DNA from: an uncultured beta proteobacterium
Lineage (GTDB): Bacteria; Pseudomonadota; Gammaproteobacteria; Burkholderiales; Burkholderiaceae_B
DNA length: 16,485 bases
Assembly (NCBI GenBank): GCA_903924715.1
Contig: CAIYCP010000051.1
Location: forward strand, 1 to 16,485
Direction of reading: 5' to 3'
The position numbers and the translations under genes are program-made. A model generated the notes under the pieces. It did no database searches. It worked only from the letters and a program-made list of their open reading frames with translations, and was not told where the DNA came from. This document shows positions 1 through 7,953 of this stretch, in pieces (position 1 is the first letter of the stretch; every line of letters begins with the position of its first letter).

Positions 1-117
1 ATCACCGCAGAAGATGAAGCCGTTGTAGATGGACTCGTACCACCAGGCTATGCCTCGACACATGGGTTCGCTGACCCTCAGTACCCAATCATCGGACGTC
101 GCGCGCGCACATTCTGA
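1..117 (+). CDS. 3' end of an unidentified CDS (partial)
   Basis: Reading frame 1 is open from the window edge to a TGA at 115-117 and gives the last 38 residues of a protein ending in IIGRRARTF. The tail contains EDEAVVDGLVPPGY; a short acidic stretch followed by a proline pair is compatible with the C-terminus of a Rieske-type ring-hydroxylating oxygenase alpha subunit, but this is only a weak resemblance and no diagnostic motif lies inside the window. It is co-directional with the thiolase-like gene that begins 48 bp downstream, so the two could share a transcript. Confidence 0.55.
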   Translation: MTAEDEAVVDGLVPPGYASTHGFADPQYPIIGRRARTF

Positions 118-165
118 CATTTTTGTAGGTCATTTAAGACTATCGCTTAAGCAAGGGGCAACAGG

Positions 166-1320
166 ATGACAATTAAACGTGCCGCAGCCATCGTTGGCAT
201 TGGCCAGACAAATTGGCGACAAGACTATCAACGCGTCAAGGCGGGCGAATGTCCCACCGACTCGTACGGATACGGGGCGCAAGCCTTTGTGGGCGCCCTC
301 AAAGATGCCGGCCTTCAACGCAGCGATGTCGACGGTTTAATTGTTGGGCCGACCACGGCCAACGAACGCATGGGTGAAGTCCTAGGACTCGATGTCCGTT
401 GGGGTGGGCAGGCTGATGCCGTACAAGCTGTGATGCAAGCGGTAATGGCCATCGAAACCGGTATGGCCGAGGTCGTCGCACTTGTCTACGGCAACGACCA
501 GCGCTCTGCGGGCACTCAGTACGGCGGCCCAGAGGCAATGGGGGCCGCCAGTTTCCTTTCATATGTCTACCACGCACCCTGGGGCTTCACCTCTCAGGGC
601 GCCCTCTACGCAATGATGTTTCGCGCCTATCAGCACGAACGCGGCTTGACTGAACGGCAACTGGGTGAAGTTGCCGTGGCACAACGTGCCTGGTCAAGCT
701 TGAATCCCGATGCCATCATGCAAGAGCGTGTCACCATCGACGATTACCTCAACTCTCGCTATGTATGCGAACCTTTACACTTGCTTGATTACTGTCTGAT
801 TAATGACGGTGGAGTGGCGCTCATTGTCGCTGAAGCTTCGCGGGCTAAAAAAATCTCAAAAAATCCGATCTATATCGAAGCCCTGGGTCGCTCAGATATC
901 AATAAAGGGGCAACGGTCTTAGAACCACGTCTCACGAATTTTTATCTACCCGCCCAACAGCAGTGCGCAGAACAAGTGTTTAACGCCGCAGGCTTGGGGC
1001 CTAAAGACATGAACGTTGCCCAGATCTATGACAGTTTTTCACTGCACGTGCCGCTCGCCCTTGAAGGCTATGGTTATTGCGCAGTCGGTGAGGCCGGCAG
1101 GTTTTTAACTGAGCAAGGCATCGGCCCCGGTGGTGCGCTTGCCGTCAACACCAGCGGTGGGCACCTCTCCGACAGTTACATGCAAGGCTGGAACCATCAG
1201 ATAGAATCGATCAAACAATTGCGAGGCACCGCGGGCAAACGACAAGTGGATGGCTGTCGCTTCGTACACTATTCATCAGACGTTGCTGGTAAAGCAATGT
1301 CAATTATTTATGGGCGCTAA
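166..1320 (+). CDS. thiolase-superfamily protein (lipid-transfer/Ltp2-like), nucleophilic Cys absent
   Basis: A 384-residue thiolase-fold protein of the lipid-transfer/SCP2-like acetyl-CoA acetyltransferase group. The start is supported by AAGGGG seven bases upstream of the ATG. The N-terminal half carries the usual helix-strand pattern ending in AIETGMAEVVALVYG (about 95-109); the C-terminal half has IYDSFS (287-292) and NTSGGHLSD (328-336), followed by QLRGTAGKRQV (351-361). The position where biosynthetic and degradative thiolases have the nucleophilic Cys aligns to about residue 82 (Gln), and there is no Cys between residues 29 and 201. Tyr288 and Tyr338 lie in the two C-terminal motifs. 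Absence of Cys is known for steroid side-chain retro-aldolases (Ltp2), which work with a DUF35 partner; the next gene encodes DUF35 with only 1 bp between them. I therefore infer C-C bond cleavage or formation on a CoA thioester; the substrate is unknown. Confidence 0.85.
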   Translation: MTIKRAAAIVGIGQTNWRQDYQRVKAGECPTDSYGYGAQAFVGALKDAGLQRSDVDGLIVGPTTANERMGEVLGLDVRWGGQADAVQAVMQAVMAIETGMAEVVALVYGNDQRSAGTQYGGPEAMGAASFLSYVYHAPWGFTSQGALYAMMFRAYQHERGLTERQLGEVAVAQRAWSSLNPDAIMQERVTIDDYLNSRYVCEPLHLLDYCLINDGGVALIVAEASRAKKISKNPIYIEALGRSDINKGATVLEPRLTNFYLPAQQQCAEQVFNAAGLGPKDMNVAQIYDSFSLHVPLALEGYGYCAVGEAGRFLTEQGIGPGGALAVNTSGGHLSDSYMQGWNHQIESIKQLRGTAGKRQVDGCRFVHYSSDVAGKAMSIIYGR

Positions 1321-1321
1321 C

Positions 1322-1744
1322 ATGACCCAATCTCAAACACTCCCCGTCATGCCCAGAAGAGTCATGGGCCTTTACGACAAGCCCTTTTGGGATCACGTGC
1401 AACAACGCAACATGTGCCTGCAGCGTTGCGGTCACTGCCAAGCGTTTCAGTATCCGCCGGGCCCAGTTTGTTCTGCCTGTCTGTCAGAAGATCTGAATTG
1501 GACAAAAGTTTCAGGGCGAGCCACTATTTTAAGTTGGGTCATTTTTCATCGAAAATATCTTGAAGGCTATCCAGCCCCCTACAACGTCATTACGGTCAGG
1601 CTCGACGAAGGGCCCATTATGGTCAGCAACCTTGACGGGGCACACCCAGAAGGCTCATGGATCGGGGCGCACGTTGACCTGCACTACGCCGCGATGGCTG
1701 AGGGTCTACTACTGCCTCGCTTTAAACTCAGTGCCAAACAGTAG
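1322..1744 (+). CDS. DUF35 OB-fold / zinc-ribbon CoA-binding partner protein
   Basis: A 140-residue protein with an N-terminal zinc ribbon (Cys36, Cys39, Cys50, Cys53 in CGHC and CSAC) followed by an OB-fold segment, including SWVIFHRKYLEGYPAPYNV (about 71-89). This is the standard layout of the DUF35/ChsH2-type partner of thiolase-like enzymes, where it holds the acyl-CoA and completes the active site of a heteromeric complex. The frame extends upstream into the thiolase gene. I chose the ATG at 1322, one base after the thiolase stop, because the family begins shortly before the ribbon; an ATG at 1310 (adding MGAN) is possible and neither has a strong ribosome-binding site, which fits translational coupling. 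Together with the upstream gene it makes a two-subunit enzyme module. Confidence 0.85.
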   Translation: MTQSQTLPVMPRRVMGLYDKPFWDHVQQRNMCLQRCGHCQAFQYPPGPVCSACLSEDLNWTKVSGRATILSWVIFHRKYLEGYPAPYNVITVRLDEGPIMVSNLDGAHPEGSWIGAHVDLHYAAMAEGLLLPRFKLSAKQ

Positions 1745-1788
1745 GCGATAATAGGCGTCTAGCCATTCCTAATGAAGCACGCCGTCTC

Positions 1789-3960
1789 ATGAACAAACGC
1801 GACATGGTCATCCAGAGCATCGCTTATCTGCGTGGACCCAATATTTGGACCTACTACTCTGCCATTGAGGCAGTCATCGACATCGGAGACCTCGAGGATT
1901 GCCCCTCTGACGTCGTACCCGGCCTCTACGAAAGACTCGTCGCCTGGCTACCGAGTTTGATTGAACACCGCTGTAGTCCAGGTGTACGAGGTGGTTTTTT
2001 ACAACGCCTCAAAACCGGGACTTGGCCCTGCCATATTCTTGAGCATGTCACGCTGGCATTACAAGACCTTGCCGGGGTACCCGGACATGGTTTTGGTCGT
2101 GCGCGCGAAACCGAAAAACGTGGTGTCTATAAAGTAGTGGTTAGTGGCTGGCAAGAGGAAGTCACTCGCGCAGCACTCTATGCGGGTCGCGATCTAGTCA
2201 TGGCGGCCATCGAAGATCAACCCTATGATCTCGAGGCAGCGCTCGAACACCTCAGGGATCTGACGCAAGACTTATGTTTAGGCCCAAGCACGGCCTCGAT
2301 GGTTCGCGCCGCTGAAGATCGCGACATTCCAGCGGTCCGCTTAAATCAAGGCAATCTTGTTCAGTTTGACTACGGCAACCAGCAACGCCGCATCTGGACT
2401 GCCGAAACAGATCAAACGAGCGCGATCGCTGAAACCATTTCGCGCGATAAAGATTTAACCAAGTCTATTCTCGAGTCATGCGGCGTACCCATTCCTCAAG
2501 GACGGTCCGTTGAAAACGCGCAGGATGCCTGGCAAGCAGCCCAAGATTTGGGGCTTCCGGTCGTTGTGAAACCCGTTGATGGTAACCACGGGCGTGGCGT
2601 GTTTATCAATCTAGAAACCCAGCAAGAAATAGAGTCCGCTTATGCTGTCGCGGTTGATGAGGGCTCGGGCGTTTTAGTTGAACGCTTTATACGTGGTAAC
2701 GAACATCGACTGCTGATTGTAGGTGGCAAACTTGCGGCCGCTGCAAAAGGCCAAGCTGCACTCGTGGTCGGAGACGGCTTGCACACAATCGACGAATTGA
2801 TTGCTCTGCAAATTAATTCAGATCCTCGCCGAGGCACCGGCGAAGAGCAACCCTTAAATCCCGTTCGGATTGACTCTGCTGCAAGGCTTGAACTCAAACG
2901 TCAAGGCTTTGATGCGCAAAGTATTGCTCCTTCCGGGTGCGAGGTCTTGATTCAACGCAATGGCAACGTCGCCTTCGACTGCACCGATGAGGTGCACCCT
3001 GATGTCGCCGAGATTGCCGCGCTTGCCGCCAAAGCCGTGGGTCTAGATGTCGCCGGCATCGACCTGGTCACTGAAAACATCTCGCGCCCCCTCGCAGAAA
3101 CCGGTGGGGCCATTGTTGAAGTCAACGCGGGTCCTGGCCTGTTGATGCACCTCAAGCCCGCAGAAGGCAAATCTCGCAATGTTGGCCATGCCATCATTGA
3201 GCACATGTTTCCACCGGCCCACTACAAAACGTTTCCCTTAATAGGTGTCACAGGCTCAACGGGCACCACGCTCATCACCCGCCTCATGTTTCATTTTCTT
3301 AAACTAAACGGCTTGTGCACTGGGCTCGCAAACGTGGATGGCGTTCAAGTGGATGACCGCAAATTAAACGCATCTGTGTCATCGAGTTGGTCAGATACCC
3401 AGCGGCTACTTCTCCACTGTCAGCTAGAGGCTGCGGTGGTTGAAAACGATGGCATGCAAATCCTGACTCAGGGGCTTGACTACAGCAAGTGCCTGATCGG
3501 CATCGTCACCGATCTTCACTTTAGCGATGTCTTTAAAGGCCCTAGCGTGGCTTATCATAATTTTGAAACCGCCGAAGATTTAATCAAAGTCTATCGAACG
3601 CAAATTGACGTGGTCTGCCCAACTGGCGCAGGCGTGCTCAACGCTGATGATCCGAACGTTGCAGCCATTGCTGAATACTGCAAAGGGGCACTCACCTTCT
3701 TTAGCCAAGAGCCTCAAGCCGAAATCATTCAGACACATCTGGCCAAGGGTCTGCGAGCAGTGTTAGTGGATTCAGAGGAGATCCTCTTGGCAGAAGGCGG
3801 CACTCGCACGTCGCTCTGCGCGCTTTCGGCAATCCCAGCCTTGAATACAAACGCGTCATCGCGTCAAGCCAATATGGTGCCTATTCTGGCGTCAGTTGCC
3901 GCCGCGTGGGCCTTAAATCTACCTTTAGAGCTCATTCGCAGCGGTCTACAGGCCTACTGA
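1789..3960 (+). CDS. short cyanophycin synthetase-like protein (CphA2/CphA' type)
   Basis: A 723-residue protein aligning by eye with cyanophycin synthetase in three parts: the N-terminal cyanophycin domain (about 1-160, with LRGPNIW and GTWPCHILEHV), an ATP-grasp ligase (about 215-475, with DKDLTKSIL, VVVKPVDGNHGRGV, AKGQAALVVGDG and IVEVNAGPGLLMHL), and a Mur-ligase-like part (about 483-723). Full-length CphA1 is roughly 830-900 residues; this one stops just after the AAAWALNLPLELIR helix, so the terminal lid domain is missing, as in CphA2 or the short CphA' of beta-proteobacteria. The expected P-loop GTNGKTT is GSTGTTL here (489-495), with Thr493 in place of the Lys, and the ARGG motif is replaced by NDGMQ. 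The ATP-grasp half looks intact. The likely role is cyanophycin or beta-Asp-Arg polymer metabolism using only the ATP-grasp site. No full-length cphA or cyanophycinase lies in the window. The ATG has no clear Shine-Dalgarno sequence. Confidence 0.9.
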   Translation: MNKRDMVIQSIAYLRGPNIWTYYSAIEAVIDIGDLEDCPSDVVPGLYERLVAWLPSLIEHRCSPGVRGGFLQRLKTGTWPCHILEHVTLALQDLAGVPGHGFGRARETEKRGVYKVVVSGWQEEVTRAALYAGRDLVMAAIEDQPYDLEAALEHLRDLTQDLCLGPSTASMVRAAEDRDIPAVRLNQGNLVQFDYGNQQRRIWTAETDQTSAIAETISRDKDLTKSILESCGVPIPQGRSVENAQDAWQAAQDLGLPVVVKPVDGNHGRGVFINLETQQEIESAYAVAVDEGSGVLVERFIRGNEHRLLIVGGKLAAAAKGQAALVVGDGLHTIDELIALQINSDPRRGTGEEQPLNPVRIDSAARLELKRQGFDAQSIAPSGCEVLIQRNGNVAFDCTDEVHPDVAEIAALAAKAVGLDVAGIDLVTENISRPLAETGGAIVEVNAGPGLLMHLKPAEGKSRNVGHAIIEHMFPPAHYKTFPLIGVTGSTGTTLITRLMFHFLKLNGLCTGLANVDGVQVDDRKLNASVSSSWSDTQRLLLHCQLEAAVVENDGMQILTQGLDYSKCLIGIVTDLHFSDVFKGPSVAYHNFETAEDLIKVYRTQIDVVCPTGAGVLNADDPNVAAIAEYCKGALTFFSQEPQAEIIQTHLAKGLRAVLVDSEEILLAEGGTRTSLCALSAIPALNTNASSRQANMVPILASVAAAWALNLPLELIRSGLQAY

Positions 3961-4112
3961 CCCTTTGGGTAAACCCCATCCAGGTCCGTGGATTTAAGGC
4001 CAGCCTAGCTATAAGTCAGTAAAATAACGATTCGCTCAGTGAAAAGTGACATTCGGCTGGGCTATTTAGACAAATTTTTGTCACCCACCTCTTTTACGCA
4101 AGGCTTTCGAGC
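3961..4112. other. 152-bp intergenic region upstream of glcB
   Basis: No ORF or RNA gene is visible. It contains a short perfect inverted repeat, GACAAA-TT-TTTGTC, at 4069-4082, about 30 bp upstream of the malate synthase start. It could be an operator, but six-base arms in an AT-rich stretch can arise by chance. No convincing promoter pair or intrinsic terminator was found. Confidence 0.35.
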
Positions 4113-6338
4113 ATGACTGCACGCACTCAAATCCATCGTCTTCAAGTCGCGACCGCGTTATACCGTTTTATTGAAGACAGTGTGCTTCCGGGGTCAGGAG
4201 TCAACAGCACAGACTTCTGGAAAGGTTTTGATGCTTTGGTGCACGATTTATCGCCAAAAAATGTCGCCTTGCTAGCCGAGCGCGACCGTATCCAAACTGA
4301 AATGGACCATTGGCATCGGGCCCATCCGGGCCCGATCCAGGATATGACGGCGTACCGCAACCATCTCAGCTCAATCGGCTACCTCGCACCCGCCCCCGGC
4401 GCCGTCACGATTACCACCACCAATGTCGACGCCGAACTTGCCCTGCAAGCCGGCCCACAGCTCGTTGTGCCGGTATTGAATGCTCGCTACGCCCTGAATG
4501 CAGCCAATGCACGCTGGGGGTCGTTATACGACGCACTCTACGGCACCGATGCCTTGCCTGAAACAGAAGGCGCGTCCAAAGCAGACGCCAATGGCTCGGG
4601 TTACAACCCAGTACGTGGCGCTCGCGTCATTGCGTTTGGCCGTCAGTTTCTAGATCAGTCTGCCGCTCTCGCCAGCGGTTCACATGCCGATGCGCAGCGC
4701 TATCAGGTACAGGCAGGCCAACTGGTTGTCACACTCAAAAATGGTAGTACGACTGGCTTAGCCGATGCAAGTCAGTTCATCGGCTATCAAGGCACCGAAC
4801 TCGCTCCGTCAGCGATTCTGCTCGCCAATCACGGCCTGCATATCGACATTCAGATCGACAACACCAAAGGCATTGGTAAAGATGACCAGGCCGGCGTTAA
4901 TGACATCATCATTGAATCGGCGCTATCCACGATTCTTGATCTTGAAGATTCTGTCGCCGTCGTCGATGCAGACGATAAAGTATTGGCCTACAGCAACTGG
5001 CTCGGCATCTTAAAGGGTACGCTCGTTGAAAGCGTCACCAAAAACGGCAAAACCTTTAATCGCACGCTCAATGCTGATCGCAAATATCAGGCGGCGGTCG
5101 GTACAAAGCAAGCTAAAGATGGCGTGGTGACTTTACACGGACGCTCGCTACTCTTTTTGCGTAACGTGGGTCATCTCATGACCAATCCCGCGATTCTTGA
5201 TGTTGAGGGCAATGAGATTTTTGAAGGTATCCTCGACGCGGTCGTGACGGTGACAATCGCCTTGCATGATTTGAAGCGCAGCAAAGAACATCTATATGGC
5301 AACTCGCGTACGGGTTCGGTCTATATCGTGAAACCCAAAATGCATGGCCCTGCAGAAGTTGCATTTGCCAGCGAGCTATTTGGGCGCGTTGAAGCCATAC
5401 TGGGCTTGCCGGCAAATACCGTTAAGCTGGGCATTATGGATGAAGAGCGCCGCACAAGTGCCAACTTAAAGGCCTGTATTCACGAAGCCCGCGCCCGCGT
5501 TGCGTTTATCAATACGGGCTTTCTTGATCGCACCGGTGACGAAATGCATACTGCCATGCAAGCAGGTCCGATGCTTCGCAAGGGTGACATGAAGTCAAGC
5601 GCCTGGTTATCGGCCTACGAGCGCAGCAACGTCTTGACCGGCTTAGCCTGCGGCTTGCGTGGTCGCGCCCAAATTGGCAAAGGCATGTGGGCGATGCCCG
5701 ATTTGATGGCCGCCATGCTTGAACAAAAAATCGGCCATCCAAAAGCCGGCGCCAACACGGCCTGGGTCCCCTCGCCGACTGCGGCTACCTTACACGCGCT
5801 GCACTATCATCAAGTCAACGTCGCATCGATTCAACAAGATCTTGAAAAAACAGCCAATGACGCTGAGATCGATCGCTTATTGAATGAAATTTTACAAGTG
5901 CCGGTGGTCGCGCAGGCAAAATGGTCTAGCACTGACATTCAGCAAGAACTTGATAACAACGCGCAAGGTATTTTGGGTTATGTCGTACGCTGGATTGATC
6001 AAGGCATTGGTTGCTCAAAAGTTCCTGACATCCATAACATCGGTCTGATGGAAGATCGGGCAACCTTGCGAATCTCAAGTCAACATATCGCCAATTGGCT
6101 CTTGCACGGCGTTGCGACTGAGTCGCAAGTCAACGAAACACTGCAACGTATGGCAAAAGTCGTCGATGGTCAAAATGCAAACGACCCACTCTACACGCCA
6201 ATGTCGCCTGATTTTGAGTCTTCGTCGGCCTACCGTGCAGCACGTGACTTGGTGTTCAAAGGCCTAGTGCAACCAAGTGGCTACACCGAGCCGCTCTTGC
6301 ACGCCTGGCGACTTAAAGTCAAAGCGCATGTTCAATGA
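4113..6338 (+). CDS. glcB: malate synthase G
   Basis: A 741-residue cytoplasmic enzyme condensing glyoxylate with acetyl-CoA to malate, the second step of the glyoxylate route and of glycolate use. Length and organisation match the monomeric G isoform (about 720-740). Catalytic elements are present: Arg350 in FLRNVGHLM, the Mg2+ ligands Glu444 in IMDEERRTS and Asp472 in FLDRTGDEMH, and the general base Asp648 in MEDRATLRISSQH. The start is supported by AAGG nine bases upstream. It stands alone 152 bp after the cyanophycin-synthetase-like gene and is followed by a peptidase gene. No isocitrate lyase or glycolate oxidase gene is present here, so the glyoxylate source is unknown. Confidence 0.97.
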   Translation: MTARTQIHRLQVATALYRFIEDSVLPGSGVNSTDFWKGFDALVHDLSPKNVALLAERDRIQTEMDHWHRAHPGPIQDMTAYRNHLSSIGYLAPAPGAVTITTTNVDAELALQAGPQLVVPVLNARYALNAANARWGSLYDALYGTDALPETEGASKADANGSGYNPVRGARVIAFGRQFLDQSAALASGSHADAQRYQVQAGQLVVTLKNGSTTGLADASQFIGYQGTELAPSAILLANHGLHIDIQIDNTKGIGKDDQAGVNDIIIESALSTILDLEDSVAVVDADDKVLAYSNWLGILKGTLVESVTKNGKTFNRTLNADRKYQAAVGTKQAKDGVVTLHGRSLLFLRNVGHLMTNPAILDVEGNEIFEGILDAVVTVTIALHDLKRSKEHLYGNSRTGSVYIVKPKMHGPAEVAFASELFGRVEAILGLPANTVKLGIMDEERRTSANLKACIHEARARVAFINTGFLDRTGDEMHTAMQAGPMLRKGDMKSSAWLSAYERSNVLTGLACGLRGRAQIGKGMWAMPDLMAAMLEQKIGHPKAGANTAWVPSPTAATLHALHYHQVNVASIQQDLEKTANDAEIDRLLNEILQVPVVAQAKWSSTDIQQELDNNAQGILGYVVRWIDQGIGCSKVPDIHNIGLMEDRATLRISSQHIANWLLHGVATESQVNETLQRMAKVVDGQNANDPLYTPMSPDFESSSAYRAARDLVFKGLVQPSGYTEPLLHAWRLKVKAHVQ

Positions 6339-6404
6339 GACCATCCGTCATCGATAGACATCACCTCGATAAAATCGTCGCAATTTCTTTTTTAAGGAAC
6401 TGAA

Positions 6405-7865
6405 ATGAACGCACCCGTCCCCATGCTCGACACCGCAGAAATGCTTTCAAATGTGAGCCGAGCTTGGGACGATGATCTCGTCAAACAGCTCAGTGACTAT
6501 ATCGAGATCCCGGCAAAGTCACCCGCCTTTGATCCGAATTGGGCAAAAGCTGGCTATCTTGAAACAGTGCTTCAGCGTGCAGCCACGTGGGTCGAACAAC
6601 AAAAAGTACCCGGGCTCAAAGCTGAAATCATTCGTTTGCCGGGCCGCACACCCATTATGTTCTTTGAAGTGGCGGCAACCCGCCCACAAACACCCTCTAG
6701 CCAAACAGTATTGATGTACGGGCACCTCGATAAGCAACCTGAGTTTGACGGCTGGCGAGCGGGCTTAGGTCCCTGGACCCCAAAATATCTAGATGGCAAA
6801 CTTTACGGGCGGGGTAGTGCCGATGATGGCTACGCGACCTATGCCGCCATTACGGCTGTTCAGGCACTCAAAGCGCAAAATGTCGAGCATCCCCGAATCG
6901 TGGGCATCATTGAAACCTGCGAAGAGAGTGGGTCGCCTGATTTACTGCCCTATATCGACGTCATCAAGCCACGCCTGGGCGATGTCGGCTTAGTCATTTG
7001 CCTTGATAGTGGCGCCGGTAATTATGATCAGCTCTGGTTGACCACTAGCTTGCGCGGCATGGCAGCAGGTGTATTAAAAGTCGAGATCCTCACTGAAGGG
7101 ATTCATTCGGGTGACGCCTCGGGCCTGGTTCCTTCAAGCTTTAGGATTATGCGGCACGTACTTGATCGTCTAGAAGACAGCGAGACAGGTCGCTTATTAC
7201 CCAACAGTTTTCATTGCGAAATTCCGACTGAACGCCGCGATCAAGCACGGGCCACGGCCGCGATCTTGGGCGAGGAAATTTATAAACGTTTCCCCTGGGC
7301 GCATCATGACTGCGGCGGCTCAACCCTGGTTGCCATTCCAACAACCTTAGACCCAGTTGAAGCCCTGATGCGGCGCACCTGGATGCCAACCTTGAGTGTG
7401 ACCGGTGCTGAAGGCTTCCCCGCTCTGAAAGATGCGGGCAATGTCTTGCGCCCCTACACTGCCTTCAAACTCAGCTTGCGCCTGCCACCGTTGATTGATG
7501 CCGCCTCAGCTGTCGCCGAACTTAAGACTTTGCTAGAGGATAACGCCCCCTATCAAGCAAAAGTCACGTTCGAGTCGCAAGGCGCTTCAACGGGCTGGAA
7601 TGCCCCGACGATCGCACCTTGGTTTGAACAGGCCCTGAATCAAGCCAGTATGGCGCAGTTTCAAGCGCCGGTCGGCTATATCGGCCAAGGCGGGACGATA
7701 CCGTTAATGAACCTGCTCAGCCAAGGCTTTCCCACCGCGCAGATGATGGTTTGCGGTGTCTTAGGACCAAAATCAAATGCGCATGGCCCGAACGAATTTT
7801 TACATGTTCCCTTTGCTAAAAAATTAACAGCTGCGGTGGGTCAGATCATGGCTCAGTTGCCATAG
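6405..7865 (+). CDS. M20-family zinc metallopeptidase (dipeptidase)
   Basis: A 486-residue protein with all hallmarks of a catalytic M20 peptidase: GHLDKQP with zinc ligand His107 and Asp109, GRGSADDGY with bridging Asp140, the general base and ligand pair Glu173-Glu174 in TCEESGS, Asp201 in CLDSGAG, and the last histidine ligand His460 in NAHGPNEF. The long insert between about 205 and 380 is the dimerisation (lid) domain. Size and motif spacing resemble dipeptidases of the carnosinase/CNDP type rather than the shorter ArgE or DapE. There is no signal peptide, so it acts in the cytoplasm on a dipeptide or N-acyl amino acid. The start is backed by AAGGA six bases upstream of the ATG. The substrate is not readable. 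Position two genes after a cyanophycin-synthetase homologue makes a dipeptide such as beta-Asp-Arg thinkable, but nothing in the sequence shows it. Confidence 0.9.
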   Translation: MNAPVPMLDTAEMLSNVSRAWDDDLVKQLSDYIEIPAKSPAFDPNWAKAGYLETVLQRAATWVEQQKVPGLKAEIIRLPGRTPIMFFEVAATRPQTPSSQTVLMYGHLDKQPEFDGWRAGLGPWTPKYLDGKLYGRGSADDGYATYAAITAVQALKAQNVEHPRIVGIIETCEESGSPDLLPYIDVIKPRLGDVGLVICLDSGAGNYDQLWLTTSLRGMAAGVLKVEILTEGIHSGDASGLVPSSFRIMRHVLDRLEDSETGRLLPNSFHCEIPTERRDQARATAAILGEEIYKRFPWAHHDCGGSTLVAIPTTLDPVEALMRRTWMPTLSVTGAEGFPALKDAGNVLRPYTAFKLSLRLPPLIDAASAVAELKTLLEDNAPYQAKVTFESQGASTGWNAPTIAPWFEQALNQASMAQFQAPVGYIGQGGTIPLMNLLSQGFPTAQMMVCGVLGPKSNAHGPNEFLHVPFAKKLTAAVGQIMAQLP

Positions 7866-7880
7866 CCACTTAGCACTTGA

Positions 7881-7909
7881 TTCAAATCATTACTAAAAAT
7901 ATTTATACT
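7881..7909 (+). promoter_or_regulatory. predicted sigma-70-type promoter upstream of the amidohydrolase gene
   Basis: TTCAAA at 7881-7886 (4 of 6 to the -35 consensus) and TATACT at 7904-7909 (5 of 6 to the -10 consensus) are separated by 17 bp inside a markedly AT-rich 88-bp gap. The expected start would lie near 7916, giving a leader of about 38 nt with AGAGA shortly before the ATG at 7954. Prediction from consensus only. Confidence 0.45.
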
Positions 7910-7953
7910 ATTTACAAACGACTTAAAACAGAATCACTCACAGAGACATTCAT

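Noticed and set aside
1772..1792. Six-codon ORF (MKHAVS) whose stop overlaps the start of the cyanophycin-synthetase-like gene as ATGA, a possible leader peptide.
   Set aside because: It has no ribosome-binding site of its own and no attenuator-like structure nearby; such a short overlap is expected by chance.
6405..7865. M20 peptidase considered as ArgE, DapE or carboxypeptidase G2.
   Set aside because: Length (486 residues) and motif spacing fit dipeptidases of the carnosinase/CNDP type better, and no arginine or lysine biosynthesis genes are adjacent.
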